From positions 3,286,001-3,350,000 of the forward strand of contig NZ_CP103289.1 of the NCBI RefSeq assembly GCF_024757985.1: DNA of 64,000 nucleotides, read 5' to 3'. This DNA is from Cellulomonas sp. NS3. GTDB taxonomy: Bacteria > Actinomycetota > Actinomycetes > Actinomycetales > Cellulomonadaceae. Within the stretch, counting starts at the first letter, position 1; the number at the start of each line of letters is the position of its first letter. The position numbers were made by a program, and so were the translations under genes. Positions 1-9,331 of the stretch are shown one piece after another. The notes beneath the pieces are model-generated. The model ran no database searches, was not told where the DNA came from, and saw only the letters and a program-made list of their open reading frames with translations.

Positions 1-555
1 TAGGGGCGGGACCAGCGCGGCCGCGACCGTGAGCGCACCGAGGACCGCAGCGGCGCGGGTGTGGGCGAACCGCACCCCCGCGGCGGCGCGCGCCTCACCG
101 CGCCGGAAGATCCAGCGCTCGGCGGCGACCGTCCCGACGACGGAGGCGACGCCGGCGACGGCGACCGCACCGAGCGCGACGACCCGGAGGCGGGACGGCG
201 ACGGCGACGGCGACGGCTCGGCGCCGTCCGCACCGGGGGTGCCGTCCGCACCGGGGCTGCCGCCCGCGCCGGAGCCGTCCGCGTCGAGGGCGCCGCCCGC
301 GCGCAGGGACCGCTCGGTCGACGCCCGGTCGTCGTCGGCGGCGGCGGCCGCAGCAGCGGCAGCAGCCCGGCGGGACGCGAGCTCGGCACGCAGGTTCGGC
401 AGCTCGACGGCGACGGACGCCGCGGCGAGTCCGGCCTTCACCCAGCCGCGGGCGGTGCGGGAGGGGATCACGTCCGGGGTCGCGTAGTAGGCGGTGGTGG
501 CCAGGCCGGAGGCGAGGGCGGTCAGGACGCGGGACGCTGTGAAGGTCGTCGTCAT
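1..555 (-). CDS. Hypothetical membrane protein, 3' part cut by the window edge
   Basis: An ATG at 555 opens a frame with no stop through position 1, giving 185 codons that continue beyond the window. The product starts MTTTFTASRVLTAL. It has an Ala run (AAAAAAAAA) near residue 70, a Gly/Ala/Asp-rich linker with two GADGTPGADGA-like units, an SPSPSPSP stretch coded by a GGCGAC hexamer repeat (about 193-217), then two hydrophobic segments (VVALGAVAVAGVASVVGTVA and AAAVLGALTVAAALV). It therefore looks like a membrane protein with a flexible linker. I do not recognise the family. It is transcribed divergently from the FAD dehydrogenase gene. Codon use in this frame (GCC, GTC, CTC) is typical of the window, which is why it is preferred over the other open frames here. 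Confidence 0.65.
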   Translation of the reverse strand, partial: MTTTFTASRVLTALASGLATTAYYATPDVIPSRTARGWVKAGLAAASVAVELPNLRAELASRRAAAAAAAAAADDDRASTERSLRAGGALDADGSGAGGSPGADGTPGADGAEPSPSPSPSRLRVVALGAVAVAGVASVVGTVAAERWIFRRGEARAAAGVRFAHTRAAAVLGALTVAAALVPPL

Positions 556-654
556 GGCTCCCATCGTCGAGGGCTCGACGCGGCCCACGCATCCACCGCG
601 AGCCCGACCCGGTGAAGCGCGGGCATACGCCTCAGGAGCGACCTCCGCCGCAGG

Positions 655-660
655 TAGGGT
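655..660 (+). promoter_or_regulatory. Putative -10 hexamer TAGGGT, leaderless start
   Basis: TAGGGT ends 6 nt before the ATG at 667, so the transcript would begin at or very near the start codon. There is no Shine-Dalgarno sequence in the 6-nt gap. Leaderless mRNAs with a TANNNT box 6-8 nt upstream are common in actinobacteria. No clear -35 is seen. Confidence 0.45.
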
Positions 661-666
661 GCCCGC

Positions 667-2340
667 ATGACGGACAACGCCGACGTCGTGGTCATCGGTG
701 CGGGCCTCGCCGGGCTCGTCGCCACCGCCGAGCTCACGCGCGCCGGGCGCCGGGTGCTCCTGCTCGACACCGAGCCGTCGTCGGGCATCGGCGGTCAGGC
801 GTGGTGGTCGTTCGGCGGGCTGTTCCTCGTCGGCTCCCCCGAGCAGCGCCGCCTCGGCGTGCACGACTCCGCCGAGCTCGCGCTCGCCGACTGGCTCGGC
901 TCCGCCGGGTTCGCGCCCGACACCGGTCCCGGCAGCCCCGACCACCACGGGCGTGCGTGGGCCGAGAGCTTCGTCGACTTCGCGGCCGGCGAGCTCCGCC
1001 CCTGGCTGCACGGCCTCGGGGTCCGCTGGTTCCCGCTCGTGCAGTGGGCCGAGCGGGGCGGCGGCCTCGCCGGGGGCCACGGCAACTCGGTCCCGCGCTT
1101 CCACGTCACGTGGGGCACCGGGCCGGGGATCGTCGAGCCGTTCGCCCGGGCGCTGCTCGACGCGCACCGCTCCGGCCTCGTCGAGGTGCGCACGCGCCAC
1201 CGGGCGACGGGCCTCGTGGAGCGTGACGGGCGGGTCGTCGGCGTGCGAGGCGACGTCCTCGCTCGTGACGCGGTGGAGCGGGCGGTGCCGAGCTCGCGCG
1301 AGGTCGTCGGCGGCTTCGAGGTGTCCGCGAGCGCCGTCGTCGTCGCGACGGGCGGCATCGGCGCGAACCACGACCTCGTGCGCGCGACGTGGCCGTCGAC
1401 CGCGGGCCGGCTCCCGGAGCGCATGCTGTCCGGCGTCCCGGACTCGGTCGACGGCTCGGGGATCGTCGCCGCCAGGGACGCGGGCGCCGCCGTCGTGCAC
1501 GAGGACCGCATGTGGCACTACCCCGAGGGCATCACGAACCACTCCCCCGTGTGGGGCCGGCACGGCATCCGCATCCTCGCCGGACCGTCCTCGCTGTGGC
1601 TCGACGCCGACGGCCACCGGCTCCCCGCCCCGCTGTTCCCCGGGTTCGACTCGCTCGGGGCGCTCCAGCACATCGCCGGCCGGGGCGACGACCACTCGTG
1701 GTTCGTGCTCGACAAGACGATCCTGGGTTCCGAGTTCGCGCTCTCCGGCTCCGAGCAGAACCCCGACCTGACCGGCAAGGACGTGCGCCTGCTGCTGCAG
1801 CGCGTGCTCCCCGGTGCGGTCGGGCCGGTCGAGGCGTTCGCGGCGGAGTCGCCCGAGTTCCTGTGGGCCGACTCCCCGGCGGCCCTCGCCGCGCGGATGA
1901 ACGCGCTGACCGGCACGCGTCGCATCGACCCCGACGCGCTCGGGCGCACGATCCGTGAGCGCGACCAGCAGGTCGCGTCCGGGCTGGGCAAGGACCACCA
2001 GGTCGTCGCCACGGCGATGGCCCGGCGGTACGTCGTCGACCGCGTGATCCGCGTCGCGAAGCCGCACGCGATGCTCGACCCGGCGCACGGGCCGCTGCTC
2101 GCGGTGCGCCTGTCGGTGCTGACCCGCAAGACGCTCGGGGGCGTCCTCACCGACACCTCGGCGCGCGCGCTGCGCCCTGACGGGACGGTGCTGCCCGGGC
2201 TGTGGGCGGTCGGCGAGGCCGCGGGCTTCGGCGGCGGCGGCGTGCACGGCCACCGCGCCCTCGAGGGCACGTTCCTCGGGGGGTGCCTGCACACCGGCCG
2301 CACCGCGGGGCGCGCGCTCGCCGCCGAGCTCGGGGACTGA
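667..2340 (+). CDS. FAD-binding dehydrogenase (fumarate reductase / 3-ketosteroid-dehydrogenase-like flavoprotein)
   Basis: The 557-residue product begins with a Rossmann dinucleotide-binding motif (VVVIGAGLAGLVAT, residues 7-20) followed by an acidic strand end (LLLDTE). This is the pattern of the FAD_binding_2 family. A C-terminal FAD-contact segment, GLWAVGEAAGFGGGGVHG (about 510-527), is also typical of succinate/fumarate-reductase-type flavoproteins and KstD relatives. A second GG motif (VVVATGGIGANHD) lies near residue 225. It is likely a cytoplasmic FAD oxidoreductase; the substrate cannot be told from sequence. The ATG at 667 is chosen because the Rossmann motif begins right after it and a -10-like box sits just upstream. 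It appears monocistronic and converges on glgP. Confidence 0.8.
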   Translation: MTDNADVVVIGAGLAGLVATAELTRAGRRVLLLDTEPSSGIGGQAWWSFGGLFLVGSPEQRRLGVHDSAELALADWLGSAGFAPDTGPGSPDHHGRAWAESFVDFAAGELRPWLHGLGVRWFPLVQWAERGGGLAGGHGNSVPRFHVTWGTGPGIVEPFARALLDAHRSGLVEVRTRHRATGLVERDGRVVGVRGDVLARDAVERAVPSSREVVGGFEVSASAVVVATGGIGANHDLVRATWPSTAGRLPERMLSGVPDSVDGSGIVAARDAGAAVVHEDRMWHYPEGITNHSPVWGRHGIRILAGPSSLWLDADGHRLPAPLFPGFDSLGALQHIAGRGDDHSWFVLDKTILGSEFALSGSEQNPDLTGKDVRLLLQRVLPGAVGPVEAFAAESPEFLWADSPAALAARMNALTGTRRIDPDALGRTIRERDQQVASGLGKDHQVVATAMARRYVVDRVIRVAKPHAMLDPAHGPLLAVRLSVLTRKTLGGVLTDTSARALRPDGTVLPGLWAVGEAAGFGGGGVHGHRALEGTFLGGCLHTGRTAGRALAAELGD

Positions 2341-2391
2341 CGCCCGCACCCGCGTGCGGCTTCAGCGCCCGGCCACGCCCGCGCACGTCGT

Positions 2392-2420
2392 CGGGCCGCC
2401 GGGCCGGCAGCGGCGGCCCG
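2392..2420. terminator. Hairpin downstream of the FAD dehydrogenase
   Basis: CGGGCCGCC (2392-2400) pairs with GGCGGCCCG (2412-2420) across an 11-nt loop, 52 nt after the dehydrogenase stop. No U-tract follows, which is usual in high-GC actinobacteria. Confidence 0.4.
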
Positions 2421-2431
2421 GCGGGGACAGC

Positions 2432-2470
2432 CGTGGGGCCCGCCGCCGGTGGACGGCGACGGGCCCCACG
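2432..2470. terminator. Hairpin between convergent FAD dehydrogenase and glgP
   Basis: CGTGGGGCCC (2432-2441) pairs perfectly with GGGCCCCACG (2461-2470). The apical part can fold further. It sits 16 nt past the glgP stop and can act in both directions. Confidence 0.55.
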
Positions 2471-2485
2471 GGACGTGCGGTGCGG

Positions 2486-5074
2486 TCAGGACGCCGCGTT
2501 GGCGACGAGCCCCACGTCGGCGATCGAGCTCAGGCCCTTGTGCTTGGGCACGACGCGCACGGTGTACCCGAACGGCCCCGAGGCGTCGAGCCGGACGTCG
2601 CCCGCGAACGCGTGGCGTCCGGCCTCGAACGTCTCGGTCGGCGCGAGCGCCGCGACGGTGAACGAGCCGAGCTCGTCGGCCTCCGAGACCTTGCCGTGCA
2701 CGACCTGCACCTCGACGTCCTGCGGGCCCAGCTCGCCGAGCGAGATGTACGCCTTGACGTGCAGCGTGTCGCCGACCTTCGCGACCTCGCCGACGCCGCC
2801 GGACTCGACGTGGTCGACGCGGACCTGCGACCAGCCCGTGCGGACCTTGCTCTTCCACGCGGCGAGCTCACGCGCGCCGTCGTAGTCGGCCGAGCCGTTG
2901 AGCGAGCGACCGCCGGCCGCCGCGGGCACGTACAGGTGCTGCACGTAGTCGGCCACCATGCGCGTCGCCTGGACCTTCGGGCCGAGCGTCGCGAGCGTGT
3001 GCCGCACCATGCTCAGCCAGTGCACGGGGAGCCCTGCGTCGTCGCGGTCGTAGAAGCGCGCGGCGACCTGGTTCTCGATGAGGTCGTAGAGCGCCGACGC
3101 CTCGAGGTCGTCGCGGCGGTCCGGGTCCTCGACGCCGTCGGCCGTCGGGATCGCCCAGCCGTTCTCGCCGTCGAACCACTCGTCCCACCAGCCGTCGAGG
3201 ATCGAGAGGTTGAGGCCGCCGTTGAGCGCGGCCTTCATGCCCGACGTCCCGCACGCCTCGAGCGGGCGCAGCGGGTTGTTGAGCCACACGTCGCAGCCGG
3301 GGTAGAGCGTCTTGGCCATCGCGATGTCGTAGTTCGGCAGGAACACGATGCGGTGGCGGACGTCGGCCTCGTCGGTGAACCGGACGAGCTGCTGGATGAG
3401 GCGCTTGCCTTGGTCGTCGGCCGGGTGCGACTTGCCCGCGATGACGAGCTGGACCGGCTTGTCGGGGTCGAGCAGCAGCGAGCGCAGCCGCTCGGGGTCG
3501 CGCAGCATGAGCGTCAGGCGCTTGTACGTCGGCACGCGGCGCGCGAACCCGATGGTCAGCACGTCGGGCGAGAGCACGTCGTCGACCCAGCCGAGCTCCG
3601 CCGGGCTCGCCCCGCGCTGCTTCCAGGAGGCCCGCAGGCGCGAGCGCGCGTCCTCGACGAGCTGGGCGCGCAGCGTGCGGCGCAGCTCCCACAGGTCCTG
3701 GTCGCTCACGCCGTCCCCGCGCAGCCAGCCGTTGCCTGTCGCGATCTCGTCGGCGCCGAGCGCACGGGCGGCGACGTCGACGAGGCGTCGGTCGACCCAC
3801 GTGGGCGCGTGCACACCGTTCGTGATCGAGCTGATCGGCACCTCGGCGTCGTCGAAGCCCGGCCACAGCCCGCTGAACATCCCGCGCGAGACCGCGCCGT
3901 GCAGCAGCGAGACGCCGTTCGCGCGCCCGCCGAGCCGCAGGCCCATGAGCGCCATGTTGAACAGCAGCGGGTCGCCGCCCTCGTGGTCCTCGGCGCCGAG
4001 CGCGAGCACGCGCTCGACCGGGAGGCCCTCGACCGCGCGGTCGCCGCCGAAGTACTGGGCGACGAGCTTCGCCTCGAACCGGTCGATGCCGGCGGGCACG
4101 GGGGTGTGCGTCGTGAACACGGTCGCGGCGCGCACGGCCTCGAGCGCCTCGTCGAAGCCGAGGCCCTTCTCGGTGACGAGCTCGCGGATCCGCTCGACGC
4201 CGAGGAAGCCCGCGTGGCCCTCGTTCATGTGGAAGACCTCGGGCTCGGGCGCGCCGGTCAGGCGCGACCAGAGCCGCAGCGCGCGCACGCCGCCGACGCC
4301 GAGCAGGAGCTCCTGCTGCAGGCGGTACTCGCCGCCGCCGCCGTACAGGCGGTCGGTGACGCGGCGCGCGGCCTCGTCGTTCTCGGGGACGTTCGAGTCG
4401 AGCATGAGCAGCGGGACGCGGCCGACGGCGGCGCTCCACACGTGCGCGTGCAGCACGCGCCCGCCGGGCAGGTCGACCGTGACGACGGCGGGCGTGCCGT
4501 CCTCCTCACGCACGAGCGTCAGCGGGAGGCCGTCGGGGTCGAGCACCGGGTACGTCTCGACCTGCCAGCCGTCGCGCGTGAGGGACTGCTTGAAGTACCC
4601 GGCGCCGTACAGCAGGCCGACGCCGACGATCGGCACGCCGAGGTCGGAGGCGCTCTTGAGGTGGTCGCCCGCGAGGATCCCGAGGCCGCCGGAGTACTGC
4701 GGGAGGACGGACGTGATGCCGAACTCGGGCGAGAAGTACGCGATCGACGTGGGCAGGCTGCCGCGCGCGTCGTCGCTCTGCTGCTGGTACCAGCGCGGGG
4801 CGCTCAGGTAGTGGTGGAGGTCCTCGACGGTCTCGCGGACGCGCTGCACGAAGGCCTCGTCCCCGGCGAGCGAGGCGAGGCGCTCGGGCGCCAGGGCCCC
4901 GAGGAGCGCCACGGGGTCGCGCCCGACCTGCGCGAACAGGTCGCGGTCGATCTCCGCGAACAGGTCGCGCGTGGGCGCGTGCCACGACCATCGGAGGTTG
5001 TGGGCGAGCTCGTCCAGGTCAGCGAGCTCGACCGGCAGGAGGGTACGGACCGTGAATCGTCGGATGGCTCTCAC
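2486..5074 (-). CDS. glgP: Alpha-glucan (glycogen/maltodextrin) phosphorylase
   Basis: The enzyme uses phosphate to release glucose-1-phosphate from the non-reducing ends of alpha-1,4-glucan with a PLP cofactor. The 862-residue product matches the actinobacterial GlgP type (about 850 residues). It starts VRAIRRFTVRTLLP, then has LAHNLRWSWH near residue 20, as in the DUF3417-type N-terminus, an N-terminal substrate segment AYFSPEFGI, and the PLP lysine motif EACGTSGMKAALNGG with Lys614. The GTG at 5074 is chosen because conserved sequence begins there and a TACGCT box lies 7 nt upstream; longer open frames run upstream through the divergent promoter region. It is divergent from glgE, an arrangement also known from mycobacteria, so glucan breakdown and synthesis genes share one intergenic region. 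Confidence 0.93.
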   Translation of the reverse strand: MRAIRRFTVRTLLPVELADLDELAHNLRWSWHAPTRDLFAEIDRDLFAQVGRDPVALLGALAPERLASLAGDEAFVQRVRETVEDLHHYLSAPRWYQQQSDDARGSLPTSIAYFSPEFGITSVLPQYSGGLGILAGDHLKSASDLGVPIVGVGLLYGAGYFKQSLTRDGWQVETYPVLDPDGLPLTLVREEDGTPAVVTVDLPGGRVLHAHVWSAAVGRVPLLMLDSNVPENDEAARRVTDRLYGGGGEYRLQQELLLGVGGVRALRLWSRLTGAPEPEVFHMNEGHAGFLGVERIRELVTEKGLGFDEALEAVRAATVFTTHTPVPAGIDRFEAKLVAQYFGGDRAVEGLPVERVLALGAEDHEGGDPLLFNMALMGLRLGGRANGVSLLHGAVSRGMFSGLWPGFDDAEVPISSITNGVHAPTWVDRRLVDVAARALGADEIATGNGWLRGDGVSDQDLWELRRTLRAQLVEDARSRLRASWKQRGASPAELGWVDDVLSPDVLTIGFARRVPTYKRLTLMLRDPERLRSLLLDPDKPVQLVIAGKSHPADDQGKRLIQQLVRFTDEADVRHRIVFLPNYDIAMAKTLYPGCDVWLNNPLRPLEACGTSGMKAALNGGLNLSILDGWWDEWFDGENGWAIPTADGVEDPDRRDDLEASALYDLIENQVAARFYDRDDAGLPVHWLSMVRHTLATLGPKVQATRMVADYVQHLYVPAAAGGRSLNGSADYDGARELAAWKSKVRTGWSQVRVDHVESGGVGEVAKVGDTLHVKAYISLGELGPQDVEVQVVHGKVSEADELGSFTVAALAPTETFEAGRHAFAGDVRLDASGPFGYTVRVVPKHKGLSSIADVGLVANAAS

Positions 5075-5081
5075 CTGTCCG

Positions 5082-5087
5082 AGCGTA
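5082..5087 (-). promoter_or_regulatory. Putative -10 hexamer TACGCT for glgP, leaderless
   Basis: On the minus strand TACGCT is followed by 7 nt and then the GTG start of glgP, leaving no room for a ribosome binding site. It mirrors the box found upstream of glgE on the other strand. Confidence 0.4.
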
Positions 5088-5196
5088 CGCACGTCCCCGC
5101 GCCCGCACACCCCACCGAGGTCACGGGCGTGTGAACGCGTCCGCGCCGCCCGGCCGGGACACGCCCCAGCGGATGCCCGTACCGGGATGGAGTGGA

Positions 5197-5202
5197 TAGG
5201 TT
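5197..5202 (+). promoter_or_regulatory. Putative -10 hexamer TAGGTT for glgE, leaderless
   Basis: TAGGTT lies 6 nt before the GTG at 5209 and no Shine-Dalgarno sequence is visible. With the glgP box it suggests that both divergent genes are read from leaderless transcripts. Confidence 0.45.
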
Positions 5203-5208
5203 CGTCGT

Positions 5209-7533
5209 GTGACGCAGACACCTCCCCCGACCGGCCCGGACGCCGCTGCGGCGACCCCTCGGCCGGCCCGCACCCGGACGCCTCGCGCCGCGAACCCGCG
5301 CACGCCGGCCACCGCGCCGGCGGCTCCCGCGGCAGCCCCGGCAGCGGCACCGAGGAGGCGGACCGCGGCGTCCGCCACGCCGCCGGCCGCGTCTGCGGAA
5401 CCCCCGGCCGCTGCCCCCCGCACGCGGGCCACCGCGGCGGCAGCCGCCCCGCGGACGCGGACCGCCGCCGGGGCGACGACCCGCACCCGGGCCGCGAGCG
5501 CCCCGACTCCCCCGCCCGCACCGGCCGGCCCGCCGATCGGGCGCATCCCGGTCGTCGACGTCTCGCCGGTCGTCGAGGCCGGCCGGTGGCCCGCCAAGGC
5601 CGTCGTCGGCGAGGTCGTCCCGGTCCGGGCGACGGTGTTCCGCGAGGGGCACGACGCGGTCGCCGCGACCGCCGTGCTCGTCGGGCCGGACGGTCGGGAC
5701 CGCGCGAGCGCGCGCATGGTGGACATCGCCCCGGGCCTCGACCGTTTCGAGGCCCGTCTCGTGCCCGACGAGCCCGGCCGCTGGGGCCTGCGCGTCGAAG
5801 GCTGGTCCGACCCGTACGGGACGTGGCGCCACGACGCCGAGATCAAGGTGGCCGCGGGCGTCGACACCGAGCTCATGCTCACCGAGGGCGCGCTGCTGCT
5901 CGAGCGCGCCGCGGCCCGCACCGGCGCCGAGAAAGCCCCCGCGAAGGCCGCGCGCGTGCTGACCGACGCCGTGAGGGCGCTGCGCGACACCGCGCGCCCG
6001 CCCGCCGCCCGCCTCGCCGCGGGGGTCTCCCCTGAGGTCCGCGCCGTGCTCGACGCGTACCCGGTGCGTGAGCTCCTCAGCCCCTCGCCGGTGTACCCGC
6101 TCGTCGTCGACCGCCCGCTCGCGCTCGCCGGCTCGTGGTACGAGCTGTTCCCGCGCTCGCACGGCGCGGTGCACGACCCGGTGACCGACACGTGGACGTC
6201 CGGGACGCTGCGCACGGCCGCCGAGGAGCTCCCGCGCGTCGCCGGGATGGGCTTCGACGTCGTCTACCTGACCCCGATCCACCCGATCGGCACGACGCAC
6301 CGCAAGGGCCGCAACAACTCGCTCACGACCGTGCCGGGCGACCCGGGCTCCCCGTACGCGATCGGTTCGAAGGACGGCGGGCACGACGCGATCGAGCCGA
6401 GCCTCGGGACGTTCGAGGACTTCGACGCGTTCGTGGCACGGGCGAAGGGCCTCGGCATGGAGGTCGCGCTCGACGTCGCGCTGCAGTGCTCCCCCGACCA
6501 CCCGTGGGTCGCCGAGCACCCCGAGTGGTTCACGACGCGCGCCGACGGCTCCATCGCCTACGCCGAGAACCCGCCCAAGAAGTACCAGGACATCTACCCC
6601 CTGAACTTCGACAACGACCCGCAGGGCATCGCCGCGGAGATCCGGCGCGTGCTGCAGGTCTGGATCGACCACGGGGTCACGCTGTTCCGCGTCGACAACC
6701 CGCACACCAAGCCGCTGCCGTTCTGGGAGTGGCTGCTCGCGGACGTCCGGGCCGCGCACCCCGAGGTGATCTTCCTGTCCGAGGCGTTCACGCGCCCCGC
6801 GATGATGCTCAACCTCGCGCGCATCGGGTTCCACCAGTCGTACACGTACTTCACGTGGCGCAACACGAAGGACGAGCTCGAGGAGTACCTCGCGGAGGTC
6901 TCGGGCGAGCAGGGCTCGTGGATGCGGCCGAGCTTCTGGCCGACGACCCACGACATCCTGCCGCCGTACCTGCAGCACGGCGGCGTCGCGGGCTTCGCGG
7001 TCCGTGCGGTGCTCGCGGCGCTCGGCTCCCCGACGTGGGGCATCTACTCGGGCTACGAGCTCGTCGAGAACGTCCCGCGGCCCGGCGTCGAGGAGCAGAT
7101 CGACAACGAGAAGTACGAGTTCCGGCCGCGCGACTGGTCCGTCGCCGACGGCCTCGGGATCGCGACCCTCCTGCAGCGGCTCAACGAGATCCGCCGTGCC
7201 CACCCCGCGCTCCAGCAGCTCCGGAACCTGACGGTCCACCCGACCAACGACGACGCGCTCGTGTGCTTTTCGCGCCACCTCGACGCCGAGCACTCGCCGA
7301 CCGGGCGCGCAGACACCATCATCGTCGTCGTCAACCTCGACCCCCACAGCACCCGGGAGGGTCTCGTGCACCTCGACCTGCGCGCGCTCGGCCTCACGCC
7401 GAGCGCCGAGGAACCCCACCAGTTCGTCGCCCATGACGTGCTCTCCGACGAGACGTACGCGTGGGGCGAGCAGGTCTACGTCCGGCTCGACCCGTACGTC
7501 CGCTGCGCGCACGTGGTGCAGGTGGGCGCGTGA
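5209..7533 (+). CDS. glgE: Alpha-1,4-glucan:maltose-1-phosphate maltosyltransferase
   Basis: GlgE transfers maltosyl units from alpha-maltose-1-phosphate to growing alpha-1,4-glucan (GH13 family, subfamily 3). Catalytic motifs are complete: nucleophile Asp496 in FRVDNPHTK, acid/base Glu525 in LSEAFTRP, and Asp582 in [10 protein letters not shown]. The 774-residue product is longer than usual (about 660-700). The excess is residues 1-108, a basic Ala/Pro/Thr/Arg-rich tail with repeated RTRT/RTRA units. The conserved part begins at [11 protein letters not shown] (111). The start is GTG 5209 after a -10-like box; a later start near residue 110 cannot be excluded, but the tail keeps good high-GC codon use. 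The stop overlaps the treS start (GTGA), indicating translational coupling. Confidence 0.93.
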   Translation: MTQTPPPTGPDAAAATPRPARTRTPRAANPRTPATAPAAPAAAPAAAPRRRTAASATPPAASAEPPAAAPRTRATAAAAAPRTRTAAGATTRTRAASAPTPPPAPAGPPIGRIPVVDVSPVVEAGRWPAKAVVGEVVPVRATVFREGHDAVAATAVLVGPDGRDRASARMVDIAPGLDRFEARLVPDEPGRWGLRVEGWSDPYGTWRHDAEIKVAAGVDTELMLTEGALLLERAAARTGAEKAPAKAARVLTDAVRALRDTARPPAARLAAGVSPEVRAVLDAYPVRELLSPSPVYPLVVDRPLALAGSWYELFPRSHGAVHDPVTDTWTSGTLRTAAEELPRVAGMGFDVVYLTPIHPIGTTHRKGRNNSLTTVPGDPGSPYAIGSKDGGHDAIEPSLGTFEDFDAFVARAKGLGMEVALDVALQCSPDHPWVAEHPEWFTTRADGSIAYAENPPKKYQDIYPLNFDNDPQGIAAEIRRVLQVWIDHGVTLFRVDNPHTKPLPFWEWLLADVRAAHPEVIFLSEAFTRPAMMLNLARIGFHQSYTYFTWRNTKDELEEYLAEVSGEQGSWMRPSFWPTTHDILPPYLQHGGVAGFAVRAVLAALGSPTWGIYSGYELVENVPRPGVEEQIDNEKYEFRPRDWSVADGLGIATLLQRLNEIRRAHPALQQLRNLTVHPTNDDALVCFSRHLDAEHSPTGRADTIIVVVNLDPHSTREGLVHLDLRALGLTPSAEEPHQFVAHDVLSDETYAWGEQVYVRLDPYVRCAHVVQVGA

Positions 7534-9329
7534 CCGCCCAGCCGGGAGTCGGCCGCGCACCCGCGCCGTCGACCGGGCAGATCGCGATCACTGCGCTGCC
7601 CCCGCGCCGCCAGCCTGCCGTGCCCGCCTCCGCGGTCGCCGACTCGGGCTCCCGCCCGGGGCTCTCGGACGACCCGGACTGGTACCGGACGGCGGTCTTC
7701 TACGAGGTGATGATCCGCTCGTTCTCCGACTCGACGGGCGTCGGCAGCGGCGACCTGCGCGGGCTCATCGCGCGGCTCGACTACCTGCAGTGGCTCGGTG
7801 TCGACTGCCTGTGGCTGCCGCCGTTCTACCCGTCGCCCATGCGCGACGGTGGATACGACGTGTCGGACTACACCGCGATCGCCCCGCAGTACGGCTCGAT
7901 CGCGGACTTCCACGAGCTCGTCGACGAGGCCCACGCGCGCGGCATGCGCATCGTGGTCGACCTCGTCATGAACCACACGAGCGACGCGCACCCGTGGTTC
8001 CAGGCGTCGCGCGCCGACCCGAAGGGTCCGTACGGCGACTTCTACGTGTGGAGCGACGACAACACGCGCTACCCCGACGCGCGCATCATCTTCGTCGACA
8101 CCGAGACGTCGAACTGGACGTTCGACCCCGTGCGCCGGCAGTACTTCTGGCACCGGTTCTTCTCCCACCAGCCGGACCTCAACTTCGAGAACCCCCGCGT
8201 CGTGGAGTCGATGCTCGACGTCGCGCGGTTCTGGCTCCAGCTCGGGGTCGACGGCTTCCGGCTCGACGCCGTGCCGTACCTCTTCGAGGCGGAGGGCACG
8301 AACTGCGAGAACCTCCCGGAGACGCACGCGTTCCTGCGGCTCCTGCGCCGCACGATCGACGCGGAGTTCCCGGGGCGGATCATCCTGGCCGAGGCGAACC
8401 AGTGGCCCGAGGACGTCGTGCACTACTTCGGCACCGAGGAGGAGCCGGAGTGCCACATGTGCTTCCACTTCCCCGTGATGCCGCGCATCTTCTACTCGAT
8501 CCGCGACCAGCGGGCGAACCAGATCGTCGAGATCCTCGCGGACACGCCCGCGATCCCGAAGGGCGCGCAGTGGAGCACCTTCCTGCGCAACCACGACGAG
8601 CTGACCCTCGAGATGGTCTCGACCGAGGAGCGCGCGTCGATGTACGGGTGGTACGCGCCCGACTCGCGCATGCGCGCCAACGTCGGGATCCGGCGCCGGC
8701 TGTCGCCGCTGCTCGACAACTCGCGCAAGGAGATCGAGCTCGCGCACGCGCTGCTGCTCTCGCTGCCGGGCAGCCCCTGCCTGTACTACGGCGACGAGAT
8801 CGGGATGGGCGACAACATCTGGCTGCACGACCGTGACGCGGTGCGCACCCCGATGCAGTGGACCCCGGACCGCAACTCGGGCTTCTCGACGGCCGACCCC
8901 GGGCAGCTCTACCTGCCGGTCAACCAGTCGCTCGTGAGCCACTACGGCCACGTCAACGTCGAGGCGCAGCTCGCGCAGCCGACGTCGCTGCTGCACTGGA
9001 TCCACGGCATGCTCACGGTCCGGCGCCGGCACCCGTCGCTCGGCAAGGGCGAGTTCGAGGTGGTCCCGAGCTCGAGCGAGGCGGTCCTGACGTTCCTGCG
9101 GACGAGCGAGGAGGAGACGCTGCTCGTCGTGGCGAACATGGCGGCGACGCCGCGGTCGACGACCGTGACCCTCGACGGCTACGCCGGCGCGCAGCTGCGC
9201 GACGTCTTCGGTGGCGCGCAGTTCCCCGACGTGACGGCCGAGGGCACCGTGCAGATCACGCTCGGCTCGCGCGAGTTCTACTGGCTGATGCTCACCCCGG
9301 GTGGCTCGGCCGGGACGGCAGGAGGATGA
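7530..9329 (+). CDS. treS: Trehalose synthase / maltose alpha-D-glucosyltransmutase
   Basis: TreS interconverts trehalose and maltose and supplies maltose to maltokinase. The 599-residue GH13 protein has [15 protein letters not shown] near residue 50, the nucleophile Asp246 in [12 protein letters not shown], acid/base Glu288 in ILAEANQWP, and Asp356 in FLRNHDEL. The GTG at 7530 overlaps the glgE stop by 4 nt (GTGA), giving 599 residues. The ATG at 7461 lies inside glgE and is unlikely. About 45 residues before the catalytic domain are Ala/Pro-rich. It is the middle gene of glgE-treS-mak. Confidence 0.93.
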   Translation: MTAQPGVGRAPAPSTGQIAITALPPRRQPAVPASAVADSGSRPGLSDDPDWYRTAVFYEVMIRSFSDSTGVGSGDLRGLIARLDYLQWLGVDCLWLPPFYPSPMRDGGYDVSDYTAIAPQYGSIADFHELVDEAHARGMRIVVDLVMNHTSDAHPWFQASRADPKGPYGDFYVWSDDNTRYPDARIIFVDTETSNWTFDPVRRQYFWHRFFSHQPDLNFENPRVVESMLDVARFWLQLGVDGFRLDAVPYLFEAEGTNCENLPETHAFLRLLRRTIDAEFPGRIILAEANQWPEDVVHYFGTEEEPECHMCFHFPVMPRIFYSIRDQRANQIVEILADTPAIPKGAQWSTFLRNHDELTLEMVSTEERASMYGWYAPDSRMRANVGIRRRLSPLLDNSRKEIELAHALLLSLPGSPCLYYGDEIGMGDNIWLHDRDAVRTPMQWTPDRNSGFSTADPGQLYLPVNQSLVSHYGHVNVEAQLAQPTSLLHWIHGMLTVRRRHPSLGKGEFEVVPSSSEAVLTFLRTSEEETLLVVANMAATPRSTTVTLDGYAGAQLRDVFGGAQFPDVTAEGTVQITLGSREFYWLMLTPGGSAGTAGG

Positions 9330-9331
9330 CG

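Noticed and set aside
95-592. Arg-rich open frame on the minus strand at the left edge
   Set aside because: Composition (RRRR, GRRR) is that of an out-of-frame reading of the membrane protein gene, which has proper codon use and hydrophobic segments.
2354-5134. A 926-codon open frame opposite glgP
   Set aside because: Antisense shadow of a well-identified gene, rich in Arg, Val, Glu and Asp, without domain or start signal.
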